From positions 8,308,001 to 8,372,000 of the forward strand of contig NZ_CP107785.1 of the NCBI RefSeq assembly GCF_036345915.1: 64,000 nt of DNA. The letters are read 5' to 3'. The notes under the pieces were generated by a model, which did no database searches, was not told the DNA's origin, and saw only the letters and a list, made by a program, of their open reading frames with translations. Of the stretch, positions 17,205 to 26,014 are shown piece by piece (positions within the stretch are counted from its first letter, which is position 1; each line of letters opens with the position of its first letter). Made by a program: the position numbers and the translations under genes. This DNA comes from Nocardia sp. NBC_00565. Lineage in GTDB: Bacteria; Actinomycetota; Actinomycetes; Mycobacteriales; Mycobacteriaceae.

Positions 17205-18194
17205 ATGATCGAAACAGATCTGCTGATCACCGGAGCCGGTCCGGCTGGGCTATTCGCCTGCTACTACGCAGGCCTGCGCGGATTGCGTGTCGCCCTCGTC
17301 GACAGCCTCCCGCACCTGGGCGGGCAGACCGCAGCGCTGTATCCGGAGAAATTCATCTACGACGTCGCCGGCTTTCCTGCGGTCCGCGGCCGGGACCTCA
17401 TCGATCGCCTGGTCGAGCAGGCGACGACCGCCGATACGACCATTCTGCTGAATCAAGAGGCCACCACGCTCGAGGACCAGCCCGACGGTTCGCTGATCAT
17501 GACCACCGCGACGGGCACCCGTATCCATGCCGGCGCGGTCCTGGTCACTGCGGGCATCGGCCGATTCAGTCCGCGGCCGCTGCCCGCGCTGGACGGATTC
17601 ACCGGGCGCGGCGTCGAATACGTCGTAGGCTCGCCCGAGCAGTACGCAAACGATCACGTGATCGTTGTCGGCGGCGGAGACAGTGCGGTGGACTGGGCGA
17701 ATTCCCTTGTCTCACACGCACGCTCGGTCACCGTTGTGCACCGGCGCAACCGCTTCCGGGCGCACGAGAGCGCGCTGGCCCAGCTGTCGGCCACCCCGGC
17801 GCGCATGATCATCAACAGCGAGATCGCGCAGGTGCACGGCAACGGCTCGCTGCGCGCGGTGACAGTCCGCGATTGCGTCGATAACACCAGCGAGCAACTC
17901 GACGCCACCATCCTCATTCCCGCTCTCGGTTATATCGCCGCGCTCGGCCCACTGACCCAGTGGGGGCTGCACATGACCGATAAGCAGATCGAAGTCGATA
18001 CCACCATGGCCACCAGCCGATCTCGCGTATTCGCCGCCGGTGACATCACTACCTACCCCGGCAAGGTGCAACTGATCGCGGTCGGATTCGGCGAGGCAGC
18101 CACGGCCGTCAACAACATCGCGGTGACGCTGCGGCCCGGAGAAGCCCTGTTCCCCGGTCACTCCACCGAGATGTCGCCCCAGCCGGTGGCCTGA
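17205..18194 (+). CDS. Ferredoxin--NADP+ reductase, thioredoxin-reductase-like type
   Basis: A 329-residue flavoprotein resembling B. subtilis YumC-type reductases: FAD motif GAGPAGLFACYYAG, then DSLPHLGGQ, LYPEKFIYDVAGFP, the NADP motif VVGGGDSAVDWA, HRRNRFRAHE and C-terminal GKVQLIAVGFGEAATAVNN. The CxxC of true thioredoxin reductases is absent. The ATG at 17205 matches the family N-terminus. It would pass electrons from NADPH to the ferredoxin made by the next gene. No P450 or Rieske oxygenase that would need this chain is present in the window. Confidence 0.9.
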   Translation: MIETDLLITGAGPAGLFACYYAGLRGLRVALVDSLPHLGGQTAALYPEKFIYDVAGFPAVRGRDLIDRLVEQATTADTTILLNQEATTLEDQPDGSLIMTTATGTRIHAGAVLVTAGIGRFSPRPLPALDGFTGRGVEYVVGSPEQYANDHVIVVGGGDSAVDWANSLVSHARSVTVVHRRNRFRAHESALAQLSATPARMIINSEIAQVHGNGSLRAVTVRDCVDNTSEQLDATILIPALGYIAALGPLTQWGLHMTDKQIEVDTTMATSRSRVFAAGDITTYPGKVQLIAVGFGEAATAVNNIAVTLRPGEALFPGHSTEMSPQPVA

Positions 18195-18223
18195 AGATGC
18201 CCCGGCCTGAAAGGAGGCCTGAC

Positions 18224-18556
18224 ATGGCGTATGTCATCAACGACGCCTGCATCAACGAACTCGACGGCTCCTGCGTCGACATGTGTCCGGTGGACTGCAT
18301 CTACGAGGGTCTCACCAAGCGTTACATCAACCCGAACGAGTGCATCGACTGTGGCAACTGCCTGTCCGAATGCCCGGTGTCGGCGATCCAGAGCCCCAAG
18401 GACATCACCGACCCGACCTGGCAGCAGGACAATGCCGCGTTCTTCGCGCTACCGCTACCCGGGCGCGAAAAAGCCCTCGGCGACCCCGGCGGCGCGGTCG
18501 GGCTCGGCGCGATTGGTGTGGACACCCCGCTCGCGGCCTCATGGATCAAGGAGTAG
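18224..18556 (+). CDS. Seven-iron type ferredoxin
   Basis: A 110-residue ferredoxin. The start at 18224 is set by AAAGGAGG eight bases upstream and by the family N-terminus AYVIND. Cys9, 17, 21 and 25 (CINELDGSCVDMCPVDC) and Cys40, 43, 46 and 50 (CIDCGNCLSEC) match the [3Fe-4S]/[4Fe-4S] pattern of mycobacterial FdxA. A C-terminal tail of about 40 residues is longer than I expect for FdxA and may contact a partner. It lies directly after its likely reductase and six bases before the 3-hydroxybenzoate hydroxylase gene. Confidence 0.88.
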   Translation: MAYVINDACINELDGSCVDMCPVDCIYEGLTKRYINPNECIDCGNCLSECPVSAIQSPKDITDPTWQQDNAAFFALPLPGREKALGDPGGAVGLGAIGVDTPLAASWIKE

Positions 18557-18562
18557 TAAGTC

Positions 18563-19744
18563 ATGCGTGTTCCCTTTCTGATCATCGGCGGCGGCATCGG
18601 TGGTATGACCACCGCGCTGGCTCTGGCACAGGCGGGTTTCGCTGTGCATATCGTCGAACAGGCGTCGGAGTTCGGTGAAATCGGCGCTGGTATTCAATTG
18701 GCGCCCAACGCGATTCGGATCCTCGATCAGCTCGGGCTGAGCGGCGCCATCGAGCGGATCGTGGTCCGGCCGAAGAACCTGGTCTTTCTCGACATCGACT
18801 CCGGTGAGCACCTGGCGACGGTCGATCTCGCGGACCGGTTCGTCGAACGCTACGGACAGTCCTACTCGGTGCTGCACCGCGGTGATCTGCTCGACGCCTT
18901 GCTCGATGCCTGCCGTACGCAGACGAACATCACCCTCGAGCCCGACAAGATGGTCACCGGGATCGCGAACCGTGAGAACAACACGGTGGTGGTCGATTTC
19001 GCCGACGGCACCCAATACGTGTGCGACGCGGTCGTGGGCGCGGACGGCCTGTGGTCCAAAACCCGCACCTTGTTGTCCGACGACGACCCCATCTGCTCGG
19101 CCTATGTCGCCTACCGAGGAGCGCTCCCGATGCGCGAGGTCACCGCCCCCGTCGAGAACGACGACGAAATCATCTGGATAGGACCGAACAAGCACCTCGT
19201 GCAGTACCCGATCCGGGGTGGCCACCTGTACAACCAGGTCGCAGTGTTCCGTAGCGATCGTTTTGACCCCGCGATCGCCCGAACCGAGGAGTGGGGCACC
19301 CCCGACGAGCTCGACCAGCACTTCGGCACCGCCTGTGGGCAGGTACGCAGGTCCATCTCCCAGTTCAAGCGCGAGAAGCGCTGGCCGATGTACGACCGTG
19401 CACCACTGGCCAACTGGACCGTCGGACGGGTCACCCTGCTCGGGGATGCCGCGCACCCGATGCTGCAATACCTGGCACAGGGCGCCTGCCAGGCCATCGA
19501 GGACGCCGAGTGCCTCACCCGGTTCATGGTCGAGCACGACGGTGACGTCGACGAAGCCTTCGCGGCATATCAGGCCGAACGTATTCCGCGCACCGCCCAG
19601 ATCCAGTCGGTCGCCCGCATATGGGGCGAAATCTGGCATACCGAAGACCCTATCCTGCGCGAACTGCGCAACCGGGTCTTCGCCCGCGACACCACCGACC
19701 ACTACGTCGACCTGGACTGGCTCTACCAGACCCGCGTCGGATAG
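18563..19744 (+). CDS. 3-hydroxybenzoate 6-monooxygenase (gentisate-forming)
   Basis: A 393-residue class A flavin hydroxylase. It has GGGIGGMTTALALAQAG, ASEFGEIGAGIQLAPNA, the DG motif VVGADGLWSKTR and the GD motif LLGDAAHPMLQYLAQGA. Several stretches match Rhodococcus 3-hydroxybenzoate 6-hydroxylase as recalled (YPIRGGHLYNQVAVF, RWPMYDR, a C-terminal RDTTDHY..DWL pattern). It would para-hydroxylate 3-hydroxybenzoate to gentisate with NADH and O2, and gentisate dioxygenase is encoded in the same operon. Salicylate-type substrates cannot be excluded. It takes electrons from NAD(P)H directly and needs no ferredoxin. Confidence 0.85.
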   Translation: MRVPFLIIGGGIGGMTTALALAQAGFAVHIVEQASEFGEIGAGIQLAPNAIRILDQLGLSGAIERIVVRPKNLVFLDIDSGEHLATVDLADRFVERYGQSYSVLHRGDLLDALLDACRTQTNITLEPDKMVTGIANRENNTVVVDFADGTQYVCDAVVGADGLWSKTRTLLSDDDPICSAYVAYRGALPMREVTAPVENDDEIIWIGPNKHLVQYPIRGGHLYNQVAVFRSDRFDPAIARTEEWGTPDELDQHFGTACGQVRRSISQFKREKRWPMYDRAPLANWTVGRVTLLGDAAHPMLQYLAQGACQAIEDAECLTRFMVEHDGDVDEAFAAYQAERIPRTAQIQSVARIWGEIWHTEDPILRELRNRVFARDTTDHYVDLDWLYQTRVG

Positions 19745-19752
19745 GAGTACTG

Positions 19753-20451
19753 ATGAACGACGTTGTGCACGAGGTGATCCGGGCCAGCGGTGCGCTCGCC
19801 TTCGCAGGCCTGAGCGATATGGTGTGGGGCCACGTCTCGGTCCGCGACCCCGAGGGTAAAGGCGTGTGGATCAAGGCATCCGGCTGGGGATTCGAAGAGA
19901 TCGATGCCGAGAAGGTTCACCTCGTCTCGCCCGAAGGCGCTGTGCTGACGGGGGAGGGGAAACGGCACCTCGAATTCCCTATCCACACCGAGATCATGGC
20001 GCGGCGCACGGACGTGGGCTGTGTCGTGCACACCCATGCGCCCGCACTGGCCGCCTTCGCCTCCCTGGACGTTGAGCTGCAGCCGATTTCGCATGACGCG
20101 GTGCCATTCGCCTATCCGCAGCTGCCCCGCTTCACCAAAACCGGCGCTCTCATCGCGACCCGGGACCTGGGCTGCTCCCTCGCCGAGACGCTCGGTGACG
20201 CGAACGGCATCTTGATGCCCAACCACGGTGCGGTGACGGTCGGACCTGACGCCGCGACCGCTGTCATGTTCGCGGTACTGCTCGAACGTGCCTGCCGCAC
20301 ACAACTTCTCGCACTGGCCGGGGGTGGATCGAAGGTATGGTCGGATGAGCAGGAGACCCGCTTCAAACGTGATCAGATCTGGAACCCAGGTCAGCTGGGC
20401 GTCGGCTGGGAGTACCTGGCCAGACGCGCAGCGCAGGCCGATGTCCACTGA
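19753..20451 (+). CDS. Class II aldolase/adducin family protein
   Basis: A 232-residue protein with the class II aldolase fold: GLSDMVWGHVSVRD near the N-terminus, metal histidines in VVHTHAPAL, and a third in PNHGAVTVG. Relatives include L-fuculose-phosphate aldolase and hydroxylated phthalate decarboxylases of actinobacteria. A non-oxidative decarboxylase or retro-aldolase step feeding the hydroxybenzoate route is therefore plausible. A GGAG site precedes the ATG. The end overlaps the next gene by 11 bases. Confidence 0.78.
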   Translation: MNDVVHEVIRASGALAFAGLSDMVWGHVSVRDPEGKGVWIKASGWGFEEIDAEKVHLVSPEGAVLTGEGKRHLEFPIHTEIMARRTDVGCVVHTHAPALAAFASLDVELQPISHDAVPFAYPQLPRFTKTGALIATRDLGCSLAETLGDANGILMPNHGAVTVGPDAATAVMFAVLLERACRTQLLALAGGGSKVWSDEQETRFKRDQIWNPGQLGVGWEYLARRAAQADVH

Positions 20452-21118
20452 TCGGCTCCTCGATTGGCTCGAGTCGGAGACGAAACGCCTGCTCGAAACC
20501 ATCGACGAGTACTGGGAATCGGATTTCAACGAGCAGTCGACACTGCCCGGATGGACCACCGGGGCACTGGTCACCCACCTGGCGAACCACGCCGACAGCG
20601 TGAACAACCAGCTGACCGGCCGCGATTCTGGTCGGCGATGGACGGTCGACACCGGTGCGGACCGGCCCGGCGCGGTGCTGATCACCGACGCGATCGACTC
20701 GGCGGAGCGGCTCCACACAACGGTGTCCGGGTTGCGCGCCGCCGACTGTGGGCGTTTGATCCACACTCCCACAGGGGAATTGGTCACCGTCTCCCGCTTG
20801 GTGTGGCTACGGCTGCGGGAAGTCACCGTTCACCACGTGGACCTGGGTGGTCGTTTCGAAGACTTGCCCGCAGATCTGATCGACGAGCTACTGGCCGATG
20901 CGGTACGAGCGGTGCGGCACCGGGGTGACTGGCCGGCGCTCGTGCTGCGGCCGACCGGATTCGATCAGGTATTGCGAAGCCGGCCAGAGAACTATCCGGC
21001 GCCTGTCGAGATCAGCGGAAGCCCAGCCGGACTGCTGGATTGGGTGACCGGTCGCAGCGGCGGAGGACTACTCGAAACCCCGGACGGAAGGCTTCCAGCT
21101 CTGCCGTGCTGGCTCTGA
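20441..21118 (+). CDS. Mycothiol-dependent maleylpyruvate isomerase-like protein, copy 1
   Basis: A 225-residue DinB-like protein. The start at 20441 lies inside the end of the preceding gene. The fold signature LPGWTTGALVTHLANHAD and LREVTVHHVDLG supplies the His/Glu/His metal site known for Corynebacterium maleylpyruvate isomerase. The C-terminal SCP-2-like lobe ends LPALPCWL. It would convert maleylpyruvate to fumarylpyruvate. A second copy lies at 23752, so the two may differ in substrate. Confidence 0.82.
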   Translation: MSTDRLLDWLESETKRLLETIDEYWESDFNEQSTLPGWTTGALVTHLANHADSVNNQLTGRDSGRRWTVDTGADRPGAVLITDAIDSAERLHTTVSGLRAADCGRLIHTPTGELVTVSRLVWLRLREVTVHHVDLGGRFEDLPADLIDELLADAVRAVRHRGDWPALVLRPTGFDQVLRSRPENYPAPVEISGSPAGLLDWVTGRSGGGLLETPDGRLPALPCWL

Positions 21119-21135
21119 ACATGGAAACGAGAACA

Positions 21136-21792
21136 ATGAAAATCACCCACTTCGGGCACGCCTGCGTGCTCCTCGAGATTCCCGCGCCCGGCACCGAGGT
21201 CCGCGTCCTCATCGACCCCGGCACTTACTCCACCGGATTCGAAGGACTCCGTGGCCTGACAGCGGTGCTGATTACCCACTCCCACCCCGACCATATCGAC
21301 ATCGACCGATTGACGACGCTGCTCGCGGCGAATCCCACCGCCGACATCGTGGCCGATTCCGCCAGCGCCGCACTGCTTTCGGGTCTCGACCGGACCGTTA
21401 CCACGGTGCAGCCGGGCGACAAACTGTGGGTCGCCGGTGTACGCGTGGACGTGATCGGCGGCGTGCACGCGTGCATTCACGCCGCGCTGGCGAACGTCCT
21501 CAACAACGGCTACATCATCGACGGATCGGTCCTGCATCCCGGCGACGACCTCGAGACCTTCCCCGCAGGGCATGCGATCGAGGTGCTGCTCGTCCCCGCC
21601 GGCGGACCGTGGATGAAGATCGGCGAAGGCATCGACTTCCTGCGCCGCGTTGCGCCTCGCGTCGCCATCCCCATCCACCAGGCCGGACTCGCTCAGATGC
21701 ATCAGCAACTGCACTACCAGCTGTTGCGGAATCTCGGGCCCGAAGGCTGTGAACTCGTCGTTTTGGAACCGGGCACCGCGCATGCGGTCTGA
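21136..21792 (+). CDS. Metallo-beta-lactamase-fold hydrolase
   Basis: A 218-residue protein with the MBL metal motif HSHPDHID and an N-terminus MKITHFGHACVLLE. An ATG 15 bases upstream is possible, but 21136 is preferred because GAGAA precedes it and the paralogue at 51393-52037 begins at the same point (MRIAHFGHSCILVE). The family is UlaG-like or general Zn-dependent hydrolase. In this operon a lactone or thioester substrate is possible, but nothing specific can be assigned. Confidence 0.8.
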   Translation: MKITHFGHACVLLEIPAPGTEVRVLIDPGTYSTGFEGLRGLTAVLITHSHPDHIDIDRLTTLLAANPTADIVADSASAALLSGLDRTVTTVQPGDKLWVAGVRVDVIGGVHACIHAALANVLNNGYIIDGSVLHPGDDLETFPAGHAIEVLLVPAGGPWMKIGEGIDFLRRVAPRVAIPIHQAGLAQMHQQLHYQLLRNLGPEGCELVVLEPGTAHAV

Positions 21793-21807
21793 ACAAGGCG
21801 GAAAGCT

Positions 21808-22896
21808 ATGAGCACCAGCGAAAATGTCGACACCGCGACCGTGCCCGACCCGGCGCTGGAGCAGCTCTACCAGGACTTCGCTGCCGAACACCTGAACCCG
21901 CTCTGGACCCAGACCAACGACCTCATGCCGATGATACCGGCGTCGAAGGCGATTCCCTTCGTCTGGAAGTGGTCCACGCTCTATCCGATCGCCCAGCGCG
22001 CCGGCGATCTCGTGCCTGTGGGACGTGGGGGAGAACGCCGGGCCATCGCTCTGGCCAACCCTGGTCTGGGTGGCGTACCGTACGTCACCCCGACGCTCTG
22101 GGCCGCCATTCAATACCTGGGCCCGAAAGAAACCGCACCCGAACATCGCCACGCGCAGAACGCTTTCCGATTCGTCGTGGCGGGCGAAGGTGTGTGGACG
22201 GTCGTCAACGGCGATCCGGTCGCCATGCGTCGCGGCGATTTCCTGCTGACACCAGGCTGGGCGTTCCACGGCCACCACAATGAGACCGATCAGCCGATGG
22301 CATGGATCGACGGCCTCGACATTCCGTTCGTCAAGTACACCGACACCGGGTTCTTCGAATTCGGCTCCGACGGTGTCACCGACGATGGCACGCCGGATAT
22401 CTCACGCGCAGAACGACTTTGGGCGCATCCCGGATTGCGCCCGCTGGTCGGATTGGGCAGCAAGACCAGCTCGCCGATCGCCGCCTACCGGTGGGAACAC
22501 ACCGATGCGGCACTGCACGAACAGCTCGCCCTCGAGGACGAAGGCCACGCCGCTACCACCGAACCCGGGCATGCTGCGGTGCGCTACACCAACCCCACCA
22601 CCGGCGGCGATGTCATGCCGACCATTCGCGCCGAATTCCACCGCTTGCGCGCCGGCGCGCGCACCCGCCCACGCCGTGACGTCGGCTCGTCCGTCTACCA
22701 GGTATTCGACGGCACCGGACGATTCCAACTGGGGGACAAGGTCTGCGAGATCGGGAAGGGCGACATGATCGCCGTCCCGTCCTGGACGGAATGGTCCATC
22801 GACACCGACCACGGCCTGGACCTGTTCATGTTCTCCGATGCCCCCATCGTCGAACGCCTGCATTTCGACCGCACCCAGATTTCCGAAGGAGCATGA
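21808..22896 (+). CDS. Gentisate 1,2-dioxygenase
   Basis: A 362-residue bicupin. The N-terminal cupin has iron ligands His113 and His115 ([14 protein letters not shown]) and His154 (WAFHGHHN), as in gentisate dioxygenases. The second cupin (about 270-350) lacks these ligands, as in the family. Length and the [18 protein letters not shown] region fit GtdA. It opens gentisate to maleylpyruvate. The neighbours encode the step before (3-hydroxybenzoate hydroxylase) and the two steps after, which makes the assignment secure. Confidence 0.92.
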   Translation: MSTSENVDTATVPDPALEQLYQDFAAEHLNPLWTQTNDLMPMIPASKAIPFVWKWSTLYPIAQRAGDLVPVGRGGERRAIALANPGLGGVPYVTPTLWAAIQYLGPKETAPEHRHAQNAFRFVVAGEGVWTVVNGDPVAMRRGDFLLTPGWAFHGHHNETDQPMAWIDGLDIPFVKYTDTGFFEFGSDGVTDDGTPDISRAERLWAHPGLRPLVGLGSKTSSPIAAYRWEHTDAALHEQLALEDEGHAATTEPGHAAVRYTNPTTGGDVMPTIRAEFHRLRAGARTRPRRDVGSSVYQVFDGTGRFQLGDKVCEIGKGDMIAVPSWTEWSIDTDHGLDLFMFSDAPIVERLHFDRTQISEGA

Positions 22897-22900
22897 TCCG

Positions 22901-23737
22901 ATGCGACTCGCCACCCTACGCCTCGCCGCGAACGCCAACGCCACCGCGGCCGTTCGTGTGGACAGCGACGAATTCGCCACTGTCATAGAAGGTTTCGCTG
23001 ATCTGTCCGAGCTGCTCGCGGATCCTGATTGGCGGACCATCGCCGAAGCGGCCGATGGCGTAGGGGTTGTGCTCGCGGGCGCCGAATACGCCCCGGTGGT
23101 CCCGAAACCCAGCAAAGTCATCTGCGTCGGCCTGAACTACGCGACCCATATCAAGGAAATGGGCCGGGAACTGCCTGCCTACCCGACTTTGTTCGCCAAG
23201 TTCCCGGAAGCGCTGACCGGGCCATACGACGACGTCGTCGTTCCGTCCTACGCAGCGGCGCAATGTGATTGGGAGGGTGAGCTTGCCGTAGTCATCGGCA
23301 GGACCGCCTACCAGGTGGACGAAGCCGACGCCGAGGCCTACATCGCCGGCTACTCGGTCATCAACGACTACACGATGCGCGACTACCAAACCCGCACCCT
23401 GCAATGGGATCAGGGCAAGTCCTTCGAGAAGACCGCGGGCTTCGGTCCCTTCCTCACCACCACGGACTCGTACACCTTCGGAAGCACGCTCGAGACCAAG
23501 CTCGAAGGCCGTACGGTGCAGACCACCACGACCGACGATCTGGTATTCGAGCCCGCCGAGTTGATCGACTACATCTCCCACATCGTCACCCTGCAACCAG
23601 GCGACGTCATCTGCACCGGGACTCCCGGCGGTGTCGGCCACGCACGCAAGCCCGAGGTGTACATCCAGAACGGGGAAACCGTCGAGGTCACCATCGAGGG
23701 CCTCGGGACTGTCCGGAACAAGACGATCGTCAAATAG
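22901..23737 (+). CDS. Fumarylpyruvate hydrolase (FAH family)
   Basis: A 278-residue FAH-fold enzyme. The ATG at 22901 follows GAAGGAG by nine bases. Motifs include [29 protein letters not shown] (metal Glu residues), [17 protein letters not shown] and [13 protein letters not shown]. As the only FAH protein in the gentisate operon it most likely splits fumarylpyruvate to fumarate and pyruvate, although a direct maleylpyruvate hydrolase role is possible. It lies four bases after the gentisate dioxygenase gene. Confidence 0.88.
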   Translation: MRLATLRLAANANATAAVRVDSDEFATVIEGFADLSELLADPDWRTIAEAADGVGVVLAGAEYAPVVPKPSKVICVGLNYATHIKEMGRELPAYPTLFAKFPEALTGPYDDVVVPSYAAAQCDWEGELAVVIGRTAYQVDEADAEAYIAGYSVINDYTMRDYQTRTLQWDQGKSFEKTAGFGPFLTTTDSYTFGSTLETKLEGRTVQTTTTDDLVFEPAELIDYISHIVTLQPGDVICTGTPGGVGHARKPEVYIQNGETVEVTIEGLGTVRNKTIVK

Positions 23738-23751
23738 GAGCCTCGACGCTG

Positions 23752-24471
23752 ATGGGATTCCACGATCTCGTGCGCACCGAACAATCGCTGCTCGCCCGCT
23801 GTGGCACCGCCTATTTCACCGAGCGGCTCGGCGCGCTCACCGATGCCGAACTGGGCGAACCGACCCTGCTGCAGGGCTGGACTCGCCGCCACCTCGTCGC
23901 GCATGTGAGTTACAACGCGGTAGCCCTGGGTAATCTGCTCGACTGGGCGGCAACGGGTAACGAAACACCCATGTACACCTCGCCCGAGCAACGCGGGCGG
24001 GATATCGAGGAGGGCGCCACGATGTCGCCCGCGGCCCTGCGGAATCTGTTCGACCACACGGTCGCGCGGCTCGACGAGAAGTGGCGGAACCTCCCGGACG
24101 CGGCCTGGGATGCGAAAGTCTTTACTGTCCATGGCCGTTCGGTTCCGGCCGTGGAGACACTGTGGATGCGCAGCCGTGAGGTGTGGATTCACACGGTGGA
24201 CCTGGCCAACGGTGGTCGTTTCGACGTATTCCCCGACGTGATCGCTCAGAGCCTGCTCGACGATGTGGTCGGTATCTGGCGTAAACGGGATGTCGGCACG
24301 GGTTTGGCCTTTCGAATCGATGATCGACCGCCGGTCGCGGTGCAGCCCGAAAGCCCGACCGGCACCACGATCACGGGATCGCTTGCCGCGGTGACTCGCT
24401 GGGCGACCGGCCGCGGGGCGATCGGTATCACCACAACGGGTCCGGCGGTTGCCGTGCCCAGCTGGCTCTGA
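23752..24471 (+). CDS. Mycothiol-dependent maleylpyruvate isomerase, copy 2
   Basis: A 239-residue DinB-like protein with LLQGWTRRHLVAHVSYNAVA, SREVWIHTVDLANGG and a C-terminal domain ending AVPSWL, matching the known actinobacterial isomerase. Metal ligands (His, Glu, His) are present. It follows fumarylpyruvate hydrolase by 14 bases and is the last intact gene of the operon. Mycothiol dependence agrees with an actinobacterial host. It is clearly paralogous to the protein at 20441 but well diverged. Confidence 0.88.
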   Translation: MGFHDLVRTEQSLLARCGTAYFTERLGALTDAELGEPTLLQGWTRRHLVAHVSYNAVALGNLLDWAATGNETPMYTSPEQRGRDIEEGATMSPAALRNLFDHTVARLDEKWRNLPDAAWDAKVFTVHGRSVPAVETLWMRSREVWIHTVDLANGGRFDVFPDVIAQSLLDDVVGIWRKRDVGTGLAFRIDDRPPVAVQPESPTGTTITGSLAAVTRWATGRGAIGITTTGPAVAVPSWL

Positions 24472-24487
24472 ACGCGAAAGGTGACCA

Positions 24488-24640
24488 TTGGCAACAAGTT
24501 CCACATCCGCTGCTCCGATGGGCGGTAGTGGACGTGCCGCATTCGACACCGTGGATCTGGCCCATGCGCGCGGTTGCGCAGGCACTGGGTGCTCCTATTT
24601 CTCGTCGCTGTCGCGGACTGCTCGTAGCGCCTGCTCATAG
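24488..24640 (+). pseudogene. Possible truncated 5' end of a transporter or other gene
   Basis: A 50-codon frame starting TTG at 24488, seven bases after GAAAGG. It encodes MATSSTSAAPMGGSGRAA and runs into the convergent LysR gene before a stop. The Ser/Ala-rich start recalls N-termini of MFS aromatic-acid transporters, but no membrane segment follows. It may be the stump of a gene cut when the LysR/SDR block arrived, or it may not be a gene. Confidence 0.25.
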
Positions 24641-25497
24641 GCCCGAACCAGAGGGCGCTGGTCGTTTGCGCGGCGGGCGAGCGCAAAAAGTAGCGGGGGT
24701 AGATCGCGGACCGGGCGGAAAGTCACCCCGCCGTGGTCGAGCAACGGGATGTCGCCCGCGGCGGTCAGGGTCACGCCGAGGCCCGCCGCCAGAGCTTCGT
24801 TGACCTCATCGATACCGGCCACCTCGGCGCCGACGCGGACCGGCCGCCCGGCCCTCTTCTCCATTGCCAGCCAGTAGTCCCGCAGTGGTCCTGCCGCGCG
24901 CGGCAGTGCCAGGAACGGCTCGTTCAGCAGGTCCGCGAAGTCCAATGCCGTCGTGCCCGCCAGCTGATGTCCGGGAGGCAGCGCGATCAGCCGGGGTTCC
25001 TCCGATACCACTGTGGTGGCGTAGCGCCCCGGATCCGGCAATGGGAGCCGAATGTATGCCAGATCGCTGCTGCCGTCCGACAGTCCGGCGGTCGGGTCCT
25101 GCCAGCCCACCTGACGTAACTTCAAGGTGACTTCGGGGTAGGCCGCGAGGAACCGCGATCGCACCGCCGGAAGCAGTCCGCCGCGCCCCGGGCTGGCACC
25201 CATCCCGATCACGAGGGTGCTTCGCTGGGCCGCTCGCGCTTGCTCCACCGCCGCGGTCGCGGCATCGAGTGCCTCCAGTACTGTCCGTGCGTGCGGGAGC
25301 AGTGCCTCACCGACAGGGGTGAGTATCACCTGCTGCGGATCCCGAGTGAAAAGTGGAGCGCCCAAGTGTCTTTCGAGTGCCCGAATTTGCTTGCTCAGTG
25401 CCGGTTGCGACACATAGAGTCGTTCAGCCGCGCGCGTGAAGTTCAGCTCTTCCGCGACAGCCAAGAAATAGCGCAGATCGCGTCCGTGCAGGTCCAT
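24595..25497 (-). CDS. LysR family transcriptional regulator
   Basis: A 300-residue regulator. The start at 25497 (MDLHGRDLRYF) is the first ATG; a TTG two codons upstream is less likely. The helix-turn-helix (about 15-62) includes FTRAAERLYVSQPALSKQI. The effector domain contains LVIGMGASPGRGGLLPAV and ALAAGLGVTLTAAGDIPLL. It diverges from an SDR gene, now broken, as LysR regulators often do from their target. Its first 70 or so residues are nearly repeated in the truncated copy at 27171-27380. Confidence 0.88.
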   Translation of the reverse strand: MDLHGRDLRYFLAVAEELNFTRAAERLYVSQPALSKQIRALERHLGAPLFTRDPQQVILTPVGEALLPHARTVLEALDAATAAVEQARAAQRSTLVIGMGASPGRGGLLPAVRSRFLAAYPEVTLKLRQVGWQDPTAGLSDGSSDLAYIRLPLPDPGRYATTVVSEEPRLIALPPGHQLAGTTALDFADLLNEPFLALPRAAGPLRDYWLAMEKRAGRPVRVGAEVAGIDEVNEALAAGLGVTLTAAGDIPLLDHGGVTFRPVRDLPPLLFALARRANDQRPLVRAYEQALRAVRDSDEK

Positions 25498-25510
25498 AAC
25501 CAATGGTTAT
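25496..25510. promoter_or_regulatory. LysR-type operator overlapping the LysR start, copy A
   Basis: ATAACCAATGGTTAT is an inverted repeat with three central bases and contains a T-N11-A core, the usual LysR box. It covers the LysR start codon and lies about 50 bases before the divergent SDR start. The same 15 bases occur at 27379-27393 in the duplicated copy, so it was conserved on both sides. Confidence 0.65.
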
Positions 25511-25557
25511 CATGACAGATCTTGGACACGCCCCCGAACCGCCTGCACGCTGAAGAA

Positions 25558-26014
25558 ATGAACGAGATCTGGAACGAGATCTGGATTGTCACAGGCGCCA
25601 ATTTCGGCTTCGGTCGGGCCATCACCGAGGCGGCAGTCGGCGCGGGGAACATTGCCATCGCAGCCACGCGGCGACGCGAAGCCCTGGCAGATCTCGTCGC
25701 CGCCCACCCGGATCGGATCGAGGCGCTCAGCCTCGACGTCACCGATCAGACCGCGACCGCTGTCGCGGACATCGCAGCCCGCTACGGCCACATCGACGTC
25801 CTGCTCAACAATGCCAGCCGCTGCGATATCGGAGCGTTCGAGGAGACCTCCGACGCGGAACTTCGGGTGAGCCGGGTTCGTTCCGCACCAGCCCGCCCGG
25901 CAACACCACGCTCAGCTCCGAATTGTCCGCCTACGCTGCTACGGTCGGCGGCATACGCGCTGGCATCGCCGCATCTGACGGAGAACAGCCCGGCGACCCG
26001 GCCAGTGATAGTGA
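25558..26014 (+). pseudogene. Decayed short-chain dehydrogenase (copy A)
   Basis: The first 100 codons match the intact SDR at 27442 (IWIVTGANFGFGRAITEAAV; YGHIDVLLNNASRC). Near 25867 about 220 bases are missing, removing the catalytic Tyr-x3-Lys region, and the frame shifts. Sequence matching the later part of the intact gene (AEPGSFRTS to EGEQPGDPA) continues in another frame to about 26014, then similarity ends. A 12-base tandem repeat, AACGAGATCTGG twice, lies at the start. It cannot make a working enzyme. Confidence 0.85.

Noticed and set aside
25558..25587. A 12-base tandem repeat as a phase-variable tract
   Set aside because: Only two units are present and the gene is already a pseudogene, so switching would have no effect.
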